Positions 24,584 through 35,629 of a DNA stretch of 64,000 nt are shown here, one piece after another (positions within the stretch are counted from its first letter, which is position 1; every line of letters starts with the position of its first letter). Location: contig CAIIXF020000010.1 of assembly GCA_903813345.2 (NCBI GenBank), positions 30,748,828-30,812,827 of the forward strand, given 5' to 3'. Position numbers and translations under genes: made by a program. This DNA comes from Owenia fusiformis. Lineage: Eukaryota > Annelida > Polychaeta > Sabellida > Oweniidae. The notes under the pieces were generated by a model. It ran no database searches, was not told where the DNA came from, and saw nothing but the letters and a program-made list of their open reading frames with translations.

Positions 24584-26196
24584 AAGGACCTTATACACCC
24601 TCCATTGGGATCTCCCCATGAGGAAAAAATAATTCATCTGATTTTTCAAAATAAAAATACTGCTTTTATTATTACATTTATATGTACACTAGTATCTTTT
24701 TGACCTATATTCAGCACTGTATTGATGAATGGGCCACTTATTAGGGCCAATATTCAATCATAAAGTGTACAGGGGTTGAGATACCAAACCAGGAAGTGTT
24801 TTTGTGTCTGTCAAAATCCATTTTCATCCTACACATCCCTACATCTTATCCAAATATGTTATTAATTAATGAAACATAACAGTATAATCTTTGGATTTAC
24901 AAAGTTGTATGGGATTTCATATGTGTAAAAGTTGCTTTTGAAGCATTTTCCTATAGCCATTTTGTAGGAAAAAAATGATGAAAAAAATGTATAAGCCTTT
25001 AATTTGAAGAATGACCTGAATCGATTGCAAACTTTATATTTGCACATCTGATGTGATATACCATTTGTGTCATATTGTGAAATTATTTAATTTGCAATCG
25101 ATTCAGGTCATAGTGTATTTTAGGTATTTTTGTTAAAATCAATAGAAACCAATGGCCTCCATTGGAATCTGATGATATCTACATGTTAAGTCAATGGAGC
25201 ACATCCAATGGCAAGTCAATACACCCTTGCTGAACTTAACCCTACTATCACACCAAACTAGTTCTCACTACGTTCTCGAAAACGGGCTTCAACTGTGTAC
25301 GAACGGATTGGACCTACTAAGAACCGTTTGGGATCTATTTACAAACTTCATCGAACGTACTCGAACGGGTAGGTCCTCTTGAACTTAGACAATGCTCAAA
25401 ATGTTCTCGTGGTCGTCACGTTCTACAATTAGAACGAGTGACAACGTACTAACGACGAGCTGGACGTACTACGAACGGAATCGTCGTACTTCAATCCTAC
25501 TAGGGACGTTTAAACAACGAGTTGAACTGTCTGAGGACGTGTTGAGAACGAGGTAGAACTAATTGCAAACGGGTTAAAACTGATTAAGAACGTATTTAAC
25601 ACTGCTTATGAACGAGTTAGCAAAAATATAGCTATCACACCAAACAAGTTGCCACTGCGTTCTTCAAAACTGGTTTTAAACTGTGTGCGAACGGAATGAA
25701 CGTACCTACCTGTAACTTTCTAAGGTCTATTTACGAACTTTATGAACGTTCTCAGACGGGAATGTGATTTTAGAATTTTGAATCGATTCAAAATTCGATG
25801 GCGACCATACCGTTCTGTAATCAGGTCATGTTGACCTTCTAGACTAAGGGACGCGTTCTACGACGTTGCACACCGATGTGGTGCGACCTAAACGAACTGC
25901 GAACGAGATGGACGTATTGAAGACTGTTTAAGAACGAAGAAGCTAATTATTTCAGACATATTTCCCGACCACAGCCAGAGTGAGCCCGTTTTACGACGTT
26001 TTCGTAGGACTGGCAAGAACGGGTAAGAACTAGTTTGGTGTGATAGGGGGGTAATGACCTCAACCTCAGCCCATTTGGGTCCAAACGCTTAAATATTTTC
26101 CACAGTATTATGTGACATTGTATTCTTTATGTTACACCTAAAAATGATTCATTTTGTTCATGGGGAGATCATAATGGCGGGTGCACTAGATCCTTT
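24584..26196. mobile_element. 0.8-kb inverted-repeat element, copy A (interrupted)
   Basis: Ends are AAAGGACCTTATACACCCTCC and, inverted, TAATGGCGGGTGCACTAGATCCTTT. The inner hairpin is TGACCTGAATCGATTGCAAACT with its complement at 25011-25111. Without the Harbinger-like insertion (25240-26051 plus one TAA) it is about 798 bp, the same length as copy B at 29584-30380, to which it is homologous in inverse orientation. No ORF. A target duplication was not resolved. Confidence 0.75.
25240..26051. mobile_element. Harbinger-like GAACG-rich element, copy 1
   Basis: 812 bp with TIRs CTATCACACCAAACTAGTTC and GAACTAGTTTGGTGTGATAG, flanked by TAA on both sides (25237-25239 and 26052-26054). It is very close to 48385-49192. 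The body carries GAACG or CGTTC dozens of times and a central palindrome, GAATTTTGAATCGATTCAAAATTC. A 3-bp TWA duplication is characteristic of PIF/Harbinger. It is non-coding. Copy B at 29584-30380 preserves the uninterrupted site. Confidence 0.85.
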
Positions 26197-27242
26197 ATCC
26201 AATTTGCTTTTAAAACAAACAGCAGGACAGGCGGGTATTAGTGAAATTGGGCATTCACGCGTTTTCATCCTTAGCTAGGTAAATAGAATAATGTTTTGAT
26301 GATGTCATCAACTTCACTGCACAATCCGGGTCGTGGACGAGGAAAAATCAAATTCAAGAGTATGACTTTATTTGAGAAGTCTTCGTTATCCTTCAGTAAA
26401 ATGGGTTAAATCGATCCTAGTATTAAGGAAAGATAGTGTTCTTTATACGATTAGAAATGATTTTGGTAAAATTACCTCATATATATGCGGAAATTATCTT
26501 CTTAGGATATGTTTGGTTCAAAAAGGGTTTCTTTGCAGTGGCAAATCTTGGAAGGAGATTGATGTCATATTATCAGAGGATTACATGGAACCTTGACAAT
26601 AATGTTTATACTGTGTGTTTTTACTACTTTTAACTTTTAACTACGTTTTAACTGATTTTTTGATTTGTAATTTCTACCTACTTGTATTAATAATGTACCC
26701 TGCTATTCATTAATATAGAATTTTTAAAATTGGCTATTGATTTCCTGTTTTCAATGCCTTCTCAAAGTTTAATGTATGGAGATTTTTCAGATATTTTTCG
26801 TCTAGGAATAACAAAGTTAATACATTTGAGGCAAACAACATTTCGCATTTCCCAGGGATTAATCCGTCAAAATCCATTGAAATATTGGAGAAACCTCTGT
26901 TAAAGATTCTTCAGACTAATAAGCTTTCCTTGAGCACATTTTTAACTTAACATTTAAAACCAGCCACTCATGCATATGTCTGTGCAATTAAAGCTTTGGT
27001 AAATCTTAAAGTAAAGACAATATACTGATTTTTGTTAAATACCCAGTATTCCATATATTTGACCAACAGCGTATTAACTATTATATGACAAATACATAAG
27101 CTACGCATTAGTAACAAGAACACCTCATCTATTTGCAAATTATTTATTTATGCAACAAAATAAAAATAATACACAAAATTCATTATCTTCTTGATTGCGC
27201 TCCTTATTTGTCGTCTAATCAGCTGATATTCACTTGAGTCGT
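26197..27242. other. No gene or defined element seen
   Basis: AT-rich stretch between copy A of the 0.8-kb element and the hAT fold-back. The overlapping short ORFs at 26372-26633 show no family features. Confidence 0.4.
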
Positions 27243-27250
27243 CTGCCAGG

Positions 27251-28928
27251 TAGGGTGGCTCAAAATAATTTTTTTTTGGAAATGTTATGCTCCCTATGTG
27301 AATCGAGTTGCATTTTGGGGTAAATATCACCTGTGATTTTTTTCAAAATTTTTAGTCAACTTTTAGGGGTCCCCCACAGCCTTTGAAGTTTGCCCATAGG
27401 CTTAACATTAGTGGGCGTCGCCCAAAATTGTACTTTGTAGAAGCTTTTTTTCTAGTGATTTATTTATGTTGTTTGAAGAAAGACAACATTGTATATGATA
27501 TGATTAGATGTTTAAATCATCATATTACTCTGTTTCATCATGTGAACTTACATAAAAGGTTATACTTATGATGTCCTATCAACAAAATACCAGGTACATT
27601 CGATCAGTATAATTATTTGAAGAAGTACAGTTTTAGAGAATCATTCTCATATATGATTTGGTATAATTGTCATTATAATGGTTTAAACTGTAAAAGGTAT
27701 ATTCATTCTTGACATTTAATGTTTTTTAAACATGATTCAGATCAGCTTTTCTTATATATAGCACTCTTCCTCTATGTTCTGAGCGTACAACACATACATT
27801 GTCACGATGTGCCACGTCACGGGTCATTTGAGAGCATTCCTGTACAAGCTTCACTGGCCGTTCAGCTGGATCATTATCAGAATGCAGGTCTTGACAGAAA
27901 TTCTGGGTTTGAACATACGTTGGATATGTATGCCATGCAACGGGATTCTCTTGAAGCCAATGGCATATAATTGGATCTGATTCTAGGAGGTGAAATAAGA
28001 GCCATTAGATCTCTCAGTTACAAACATTGCTAGTGATGGTTTAACATTGCCTAAGTGAGCAGCAACTGGGTTGAAGTCAGGCTGTCCTGGTTTACCAGTT
28101 GCAAATTGTACAGGCTGTGAGATGCTGAGCAGTGCTGTAGCAAGATCCTGCTTCTCCTCTCTAACAGTGAATTCGTTGAATAGGGACATAACAACTAATT
28201 CAGGGCAGAGGTACCATAGATGGCATCTTGCACTGCGAAGAGCTGCATTTGCTATATCAGGGTCGTACTGGCGATAGCATTTCTGTCAAGACCTGCATTC
28301 TCTTAATGATCCAGCTGAACGACCAGTGAAGCTTGTACAGGGATGCTCTCAAATGACCCGTGACGTGGCGCATCTTGACAATGTATGTGTTGTACGCTCA
28401 GATCATAGAGGAAGAGTGCCATATATAAGAAAAGCTGATCTAAATCATGTTTAAAAAACATTAAATGTCAAGAATGAATATACCTTTTACAGTTTAAACC
28501 ATTAAAATGACAATACCAAATCATATATGAGACATGATTCTCTAAAACCTTACTTGTTAAAATAATTATACTGGTCGAATGTACCTGATATTTTGTTAAT
28601 AGGATATTGTTAGTATAACCTTTTATATAAGTTCACATGATGAAACAGAGTAATATGATGATTTAAACATCTAATCATATCATATACAATGTTGTTTTTC
28701 TTCAAACAGCATATATAAATCACTCTAGAAGAAAACTACTACAAAGTACAATTTTGGGCGACGCCCACTAATGTTAAGCCTATGGGCAAACTTCAAAGGC
28801 TGTGGGGGACCCCTAAAAGTTGACTAAAAATTTTGAAAAAAATCACAGGTGATATTTACCCCAAAATGCAACTCGATTCACATAGGGAGCATAACATTTC
28901 CAAAAAAAAATTATTTTGAGCCACCCTA
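27251..28928. mobile_element. hAT-like fold-back with about 650-bp arms
   Basis: 1678 bp. TIRs TAGGGTGGCTCAAAATAATT and AATTATTTTGAGCCACCCTA; exact 8-bp duplication CTGCCAGG at 27243-27250 and 28929-28936. Arms run to about 27903 and from about 28276. The roughly 370-bp unpaired centre holds a fragment of coding sequence on the minus strand. TAGGG termini and an 8-bp duplication are hAT hallmarks. No transposase is present. Confidence 0.9.
27983..28275 (-). pseudogene. Captured coding fragment in fold-back centre
   Basis: An open minus-strand frame runs from about 28275 (CYRQYDPDIANAALRSARCH) through the ATG at 28187-28189 to a stop at 27983, about 98 codons. The composition is protein-like (HLWYLCPELVVMSLFNEF, then KPGQPDF). 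I recall similar text in uncharacterised invertebrate proteins but cannot name the family. It fills almost exactly the single-copy centre between the inverted arms. It is probably a captured or relict gene piece with no start of its own. Confidence 0.5.
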
Positions 28929-28955
28929 CTGCCAGGTTTCCGGAAATGAATCATG

Positions 28956-29199
28956 CCAAGGAGGATTGGAAGCTGTTATTCAAACTTGATACCCCGTTGC
29001 CCGGCGTGGACCAATTTGGTAACAATTAATATTCCTCATATTTTGAAGACTTGAACTGCCGATGAAATTTGAATATTACCATAATATTCGAAATGTACAT
29101 CTTTTAGCGTAATACTTGGTCCAAAGAAAAGTTATAGAAATAATTTTACTAAATTGTTTCAAGTATCGAGTTTAAATAATGGCTGCCAATCCTCCTTGG
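28956..29199. mobile_element. GGAGGATTGGC-family MITE, copy 2
   Basis: 244 bp with TIRs CCAAGGAGGATTGG and CCAATCCTCCTTGG. Exact 7-bp duplication AATCATG at 28949-28955 and 29200-29206. It sits 19 bp beyond the target duplication of the hAT fold-back. Confidence 0.8.
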
Positions 29200-29231
29200 A
29201 ATCATGCTGATTGACCTAGGTCGTCTGCTAG

Positions 29232-29470
29232 GAAGGAGGATTGGCCCCCATCATTTCATCTCGATAGTCAGCCGTATATGGAGTCATGTCGAAATTGAAA
29301 ATTTTAAAATCGAACAGCCGCCATTTTTCACTTCAGAATTTGAATCGTGAGTTTTGGTCTTATGAAGATATTAGCTCAAATCTTTTGGATTGCCAATTGT
29401 TAATTCATAGCCAGCTGTTATAGTTTACATTCCAAACAATTAAGACTTTTCGTCGTTGCCAGGGGCTCAT
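29232..29470. mobile_element. GGAGGATTGGC-family MITE, copy 3 (right end lost)
   Basis: Begins GGAAGGAGGATTGGCCCCCA. It shares AACAGCCGCCATTTT, ATCGTGA(G/A)TTTTGGTCTTAT and GTCATGTCG-type blocks with the copy at 45181-45487. No right TIR was found, so the end is approximate. Confidence 0.55.
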
Positions 29471-29583
29471 TCAAGAAGATCATGATCAAGAACCTGAAAA
29501 GGACTTAAAAATATTAAAGCAAAGTAAACTCGATATTATCATTAATATAAAATATGTTGTTTGAAATGAAAAACATTTGTTTG

Positions 29584-30380
29584 AAAGGACAAGGTGCAAT
29601 TATTGGCAAACATCCCTATGGTCAAAATGAATCATTCGTAGGTGTAACATGAAGAATAAAATGTAATATAATACTTTAGAAATATTAAAGTGCTCGGACA
29701 CACATAAGCTGAGATAGGGATCATTTCGTTCAGTAAGGTTGTATTGACTTACGTGGGGCTGTGCACCATTGACTTAACATGAGGATATCAGCAGATCCCA
29801 ATAGAGGCCATTGGTTTCCATTGGTTATCACAGAAATACCAAAATACACTATGACCTGAATCGATTGCAAACTTAATAATTACACAATACGACACAAATG
29901 GTTTATCTCATCAAATGTGCAAATATGAAGTTTGCAATCGATTCAGGTCATACTTAAAATTAAAAGATTGTACATTTTTCATCATTTTTTCCCTACAAAA
30001 TGGCTATAGAAAAATGCTCCAAAAACAACTTTTACACTTATCAAATATCATACAAGTTTGTAAAACCAAAGATTATACTATTATATTTCATTATGTAGTA
30101 ACATATTTGGATAAGATGCAGGGATGCGTAGGATGTAAATGGATTTTGACAGACACAAAAAATACTTCCTGGTTTGGAATCTATGCCTCTACACTTCATG
30201 ATTGAATTATATACGACCCTAATAAGTGGCCTATACATCAATGCAGTGCTGAATATAGGTCAACAAGATACTAGTGTGCATATAAATGTAATAATTGAAG
30301 CAGAATACTCATTTTGAAAAATCAGATGAATTATTTTTTTCCCATGGGGAGATCCCAATGGAGGGTGTATAAGGTCCTTT
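29584..30380. mobile_element. 0.8-kb inverted-repeat element, copy B (uninterrupted)
   Basis: About 797 bp, reverse-complement relative of 24584-26196. Carries the same hairpin pair TGACCTGAATCGATTGCAAACT (about 29851) and its complement (about 29929), and the right end GGGTGTATAAGGTCCTTT. At the position matching the Harbinger-like insertion in copy A it reads continuously (about 29720-29735), giving an empty site. Confidence 0.75.
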
Positions 30381-30954
30381 CCCGATCAAATAAGACAAGA
30401 ATATTGTAATAATATAATTTTAAATAAGACAATGATATAATAAAAACCATATACCATATATTTTAATCCCAGTAACCATAGAAAATGGTTTAATAGTAGC
30501 CAGAGCAGAACTAGTCGTGTCTCTTTGTTTTCCTAGTTCTGCAATTTTTACAATGAATGGTAATTAAATCAGGAGAGTCATTTACAAAAATGTTCTTGTT
30601 CTGTTACCAATTAAACATGTAATGTTCTGGATACGATTGATCAGCATGTCTATACTATATTATAGAAGTAAGTTACCCAAACCTTTCAAAACCAAGTGAA
30701 ATATTCTGTTTAAGAACCCTTATCCAAACCAGTTATGATTGATTTAAAATATGTTCAGTAACATATATCTACTGATTGAGGCTTAATCAACCAATTTTCT
30801 ACTAAGAAAATGAGGATTTCAGCAAGGATTGACTTAACATGGGGATATACACCATTGACTTAAAATGATTATATCTTCATATCATCACAGGGATAGATTT
30901 TCATTATTTTAGAACATTGGCTGATTGAGTCTCATTAGATAAAACGTATGTACA

Positions 30955-31480
30955 GCCAAAATCATATTTCCGTAAAACATAGCGATGGTCATATCTGTAA
31001 AACATCGCGAGGGCCATATCAGTAAACATAGCAATGGTCATGTCTGTAAACATAGCCATGGTCATATCCGTAAAATGAAGCGATGGTCATATCCGTAGAC
31101 ATAGCAATGGTCACATCCGTAAATGTAGCTAGGGTCATATCCGTAAACATAGCCATGGTCATATCCGTAAAACGTAGCAATGGTCATATCCGTAAAATGA
31201 AGCGATGGTCATATCCGTAGACATAGCAATGGTCATATCCGTAAAACGTAGCGAGGGTCATATCCGTAAACATAGCCATGGTCATATCCGTAAAACGTAG
31301 CGAGGGTCATATCCGTAAACATAGCAATGATCATATTCGCAAAACGTAGCGAGGGTCATATCCGTAAAAAGTAGCGAGGGTCATATCCGTAAACATAGCA
31401 ATGCTAATTTTCGTAAAACGTAGCAATGTTCATATCCGTAAAACACAGCGATGGTCAAATGCATAAACCGTTGCAATAGT
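30955..31480. repeat. Minisatellite, about 23-27 bp unit
   Basis: About 20 tandem copies of a unit like GTCATATCCGTAAAACGTAGC, with two main variants (AACATAGCAATG or AACATAGCCATG, and AACGTAGCGAGG). The array ends about 195 bp downstream of the stop codon of the minus-strand rapunzel/cephalotoxin-like gene. It has spacerless head-to-tail copies, so it is not a CRISPR. Confidence 0.9.
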
Positions 31481-31675
31481 TAAAAAGCATTTAATGTCCG
31501 AATGTGAAGCAGCCCAAAAATATGATTATGTGGAGATTCTACAGAAATACTAAAAATATATAATTTTATTTGATCAGCATCCTTAATCTATATTGTCATT
31601 GTTGACCTCATTATTTGTCCGATAATTTTTCAAAGAACTATTTGAAGTTTTTGTTACATAAATTTTTTCAACTGT

Positions 31676-32929
31676 TTAACCAAATATAACAAGCCACCAG
31701 GAATAGTACAAGTCTTTAGTTGCAAGTCGAGTGTAATCTGACTTATGCCAGTAAGTATTAGCATGCTTTTTAATAACAGCGATACAACATGCATTATTTA
31801 CGTTTATTACGTCAAAAATTGGATTGGCTTTCGAGAAATCTTTGATTATCTTTGTACCATCATACCTAATACCCACATAAAGTATAAACTCAAACTTGTT
31901 CAACTCTGCCTTAGCATTGGCTACGTTCATTCTTGGAGCAGTTTTGTCTCGGCTAGACACAAGGATGTTGCGTCCATACTCCCAACGAAGAAAAAAGCCT
32001 CCACACAATGTGTAACTGAATTCGTTTGAAGAAACATCGTCATCCCATACTGCACAAAACCAATCTCGCCAGTAATACTTTTCTTTTAACTTATTACACA
32101 CCTTGACGCTAAAATCTAAGTTACCCATGGAATTAGGCCGGTTGTCAAGAGCAATTTTTTTGGTGTCCTTTTTTGACTGCTCGAGGAACGCTTTTGTTAC
32201 AGTGTCATCAATCTCTTTGAATTTTTCAGATACTACGACAATCCTCCTTTCCCATTCTTTTCGCTGTGAATTATAAAATGTTCCGCCATATTGCATTTCG
32301 GAATAGGCAAGTTCAATTCGCATACCTTGCAAGATGATCTTGAGAATCCCAAGAAGATAATCGTTTGTCTGTTTGCGGTCGTATTTTGTTTTTTTCATAA
32401 TTGCTACGCTGAGACTGTCGGTAAACGAACTTTCTTTAACAGCCAGCTCATATAATTTTGATCCACTGAGATCATATGATGATTCATATGAAATGCTAAA
32501 ATCACGCTTTTTATCTGAAGCCAATCCTTCAAATTCATAAAAGTTTTTGTATATTCTGTCCATCGTTTGAACATTTAGTTCGATTTGTCGGAGACTCCTT
32601 TCAAAGTTTGACCATTCAATCAATGCTTGGATATCTTCAAGCTTCGAGTCGACCATACCAAATCGTCTATCAATTTCTTTCATCATTTCTTTCATGTAGG
32701 TTAGCTCAGCAGAATCACCCGAAACAAAGGTCATTACAAAACTAACAAATGGCCCCAATGCACCCAAAAATTGGCTGGCTGAATCAGCTAATATTGTCAT
32801 AGTTTGAGTAAATTTTCTATCTTTAATGTACCCAAGTATTTCCTTCCCAGCAGTCAAGCCTTTCTCCATTTGATCCTTCTCGTCAGCGGTTAAGCTTTCA
32901 ATTTTCGATACAAACGCCAAAACGATCAT
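31676..32929 (-). CDS. Rapunzel / cephalotoxin-like secreted protein
   Basis: An intact frame of about 417 residues from the ATG at 32927-32929. It stays open upstream to a splice-acceptor-like TTTTTGTATCTAG ending at 32958, so an upstream exon may supply the true start; the longer form reads VPLGAWFFTMIVLAFVSKIES, a better signal peptide. An N-terminal helical region has GKEILGYIKDRKF and a hydrophobic GALGPFVSFVMTFV segment. It is followed by SAELTYMKEMMKEIDRRFGM and a heptad-like stretch ending IEWSNFERSL. This order is what I know from fish rapunzel proteins and mollusc cephalotoxin-like proteins. The C-terminal half is beta-rich with WRDWFCAVWDDD. The family assignment is from pattern memory; the function here (toxin or otherwise) is unknown. 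It is low in cysteine and flanked by a minisatellite. Confidence 0.8.
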   Translation of the reverse strand: MIVLAFVSKIESLTADEKDQMEKGLTAGKEILGYIKDRKFTQTMTILADSASQFLGALGPFVSFVMTFVSGDSAELTYMKEMMKEIDRRFGMVDSKLEDIQALIEWSNFERSLRQIELNVQTMDRIYKNFYEFEGLASDKKRDFSISYESSYDLSGSKLYELAVKESSFTDSLSVAIMKKTKYDRKQTNDYLLGILKIILQGMRIELAYSEMQYGGTFYNSQRKEWERRIVVVSEKFKEIDDTVTKAFLEQSKKDTKKIALDNRPNSMGNLDFSVKVCNKLKEKYYWRDWFCAVWDDDVSSNEFSYTLCGGFFLRWEYGRNILVSSRDKTAPRMNVANAKAELNKFEFILYVGIRYDGTKIIKDFSKANPIFDVINVNNACCIAVIKKHANTYWHKSDYTRLATKDLYYSWWLVIFG

Positions 32930-32969
32930 CGTGAAGAACCATGCACCTAGAGGAACACCTAGATACAAA

Positions 32970-34737
32970 AAGGGTGGCTCTTAAAGTAAATTATGAGCGA
33001 TAGAAATGCAGCTTATTATTTGATAATGATAACGATTAGAATAGCTTTTTTGCTTGATAGTGTATTATAAGACCTGATATTAAAACTCTCTTGTTCATCG
33101 CAAATAATAGAATAACGTATTTTGAACTACTGAAAGATAATTCTTGATAATGACTGACCTAGATATTCCCTGATTTTCAAAAACTCTTGTCACAAATACA
33201 CACCCTTTTTATGACAAGAACAAGCAAGTGAAAGGGCCTTATAATTAAAAAATTAATTATGACTGAAATTCTCAGGTTCCTAGTTTAAAGGTTTGAATAG
33301 ACTAGCGTTGAGATGGTGATATTTCGAAAAACAAAACCCCAGACCTACTGGACATTTAACCAAACCTGTTTTACATATTGTCTGCTTAGAGGCAGAAGGA
33401 GCTATTATATGTGCAAATTGGATTTTTACAACAACGCATAAATCATGTTGACATGGTGTATTAATATCTAAATAATTAAATAATTAATATAACACGCCTA
33501 ATCATCGATGATGTACATTGACAAAATATACCGTCGCGTCGTACCCTCAGATGTACGGTGTCAACAATATCTGATTTGAAGCGAAAACTATGATGTAGGT
33601 TTGTTGTAGGTTTTAAAAAGTTAATCTGAGGAATACATAAAGGATTTCATGTTTAATTTCGTGTGTATTCGCTTGGAAATACTTTAAGCTTCCTGATTAT
33701 GTTAAAATATTGTGCAATGCTCGATTTTTTTCTTAGTAAATCTACCCACAAAAATTGATCGGTTGGAAATTATTGGTTTTTCACATATCCTTTGATCATT
33801 TTTCCCCTGTCGCCTAAGAGTGTCGATTATTTTAATGAGAATATGATTCTCAAAACTAAACAATTTAGGATGAGTGAAGATTTGATATATATTATCTATT
33901 TGGTATGATTTAAAAAAATCAGAAATGTACGTTGTCAACTCGACGTTGTCCCATTGAACTAATATATCTCAATTCACAGTTAACCTTAATGTAGACACCG
34001 TATTTTTCATCCAGCTAACGGGCAGGGCGGGCAGATGCATTTAAAACTGAAACTGAACAATTACAGTATTACTTCAACTTGATTGAATCATTGAACCTCT
34101 GCACTTTCCACTTTTTATAGCATAAACGGGATTTTAAAAAATTGTCTTCGACTAGCTAGTATGTATTTTTGCTCATTACTGCACATTAAATTACAAGAGA
34201 TTCTTACAAATAGAAACTTCGTATAACCAAGCAATATGTCTCTATTCTATAGTGTTGATTTCAGATCATTTTGGTCATCTAAGTTTCGATAATGACAATT
34301 ATCTTATTTATAGCACTGCTTCATCTTCTTTTGTAGTTTGAATGGGCGGTCCTTCGGATCTAGCCAATCCACCAATCATAATAATTCACAGATTTAGTTC
34401 ATTATAATAATCAACTTTGTAGATAGCCCTCCCTTGAAGGGATACATTTTACATACTGCTTATTAGATGAGAACACGTGTATTTATATATATATCTGATA
34501 GTGATACGTTTTCTCAATATTAACTGTTTTCTATGATAAATGTAACATAAATATTATAATTTAAAATATTATAATAAAATATAAAAATATTGGACAGAAA
34601 ATTTGGAATACATTACAATTGGACCATTTGTATCGGACAAAGCAAGGAGCTTAAATAATCTGTTCACACGTCTAGTGAAACCAGCGGTGAGTTTTATAGT
34701 TTAAGTAAACCTTTTCAACCTACAGAACTATTAACTT
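32970..34737. other. Intergenic, no gene seen
   Basis: AT-rich DNA upstream of the minus-strand gene and of the SGNH ORF. It should contain the promoter, and possibly a first exon, of the rapunzel/cephalotoxin-like gene, but no candidate was convincing. No tyrosine recombinase or reverse transcriptase text precedes the SGNH ORF. Confidence 0.45.
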
Positions 34738-35301
34738 ATGATGGAAAAATTGCTTATTTTCGGCCATTCTTTGATACATTGGCTAGATGACTTCCAAAAG
34801 GCACATATGAACAATTTAGAACTTAATTCTTGCGAATTTGAAATAAATTATGTGGGAATTAGAGGCGGACAATTTAAATGGAACGAGAAGATGGACAAGA
34901 AGTATCAGGAGAAAAGTTTGTTTTCTTATTTAACCGAAGCGGTTAATGATTTCAAGCCTACGATGGTTTTTCTTCAAATAGGTGGAAATGACCTTGATGT
35001 CAAGTTTCCAGATTCTGATCAAGTTGTAACGGCGATATTTAGTTTTGCTAACTATTTGATTTTCGGCATGGACGTACAGACAGTTGTCATCGGACATGTA
35101 TTTCGCCGTTTGAAGCCTCGTTATATGCATTATAATGCCACGATTGAAGCTGTAAATAATACATTGACTGAAAAAGCGTCTTCGAGCAATAACATATACA
35201 TTATGCCCAATAAAGGGTTTAAAGTTGATGCCGAGGCGAAATATTACAGAGACGGGATACATTTGTCTCACAGTGGCAATGTTTGCTTTGCAAACAATTA
35301 A
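34738..35301 (+). CDS. SGNH hydrolase-like ORF of a mobile element
   Basis: 187 residues. Block I is LLIFGHSLIHWLDDF, with GHS in place of the usual GDS. Block III is QIGGNDLDV and block V is DGIHLSHSGN, so the catalytic Ser and the Asp/His pair appear present. No signal peptide. The style (GHS start, short stand-alone domain) matches SGNH hydrolases carried by Ngaro/DIRS-type tyrosine-recombinase retroelements, not secreted lipases. It ends shortly after block V, as is usual, or slightly truncated. A 142-bp tandem array and a gag-like ORF follow on the same strand. Confidence 0.75.
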   Translation: MMEKLLIFGHSLIHWLDDFQKAHMNNLELNSCEFEINYVGIRGGQFKWNEKMDKKYQEKSLFSYLTEAVNDFKPTMVFLQIGGNDLDVKFPDSDQVVTAIFSFANYLIFGMDVQTVVIGHVFRRLKPRYMHYNATIEAVNNTLTEKASSSNNIYIMPNKGFKVDAEAKYYRDGIHLSHSGNVCFANN

Positions 35302-35629
35302 TATTCGCAGAAAAGTAGTGTTCGCAAGAGATCATTCTTACGCGGTATGTAAATATTATTTTGTTCTGTAGGTTGCAAAAGATGTATTTCGATATAATTT
35401 TTCAATTTTATACTAATGCCATTTTGAAAGTTTTTAACAGCTTGAAATCATAATTATGTTTATGTATTAATTAATATATTAATCAGATTTAACATATTTT
35501 GCCATTTAACTCTTGTAAGGGTTCAATGTGATATTTGAGAAATGGTAAACGTTTTGCAGTTATATTACCTCTTCATTTCACAGTAACCTTTTTGGCCAAT
35601 TGTTATATTTGCCAATATGTTTGTTACTT

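Noticed and set aside
30955-31480. CRISPR-like array
   Set aside because: Copies are contiguous and degenerate with no unique spacers, in eukaryotic DNA. It is a minisatellite.
34930-35271. Minus-strand 113-codon ORF
   Set aside because: It is a shadow of the SGNH hydrolase ORF, which has clear catalytic motifs on the plus strand.
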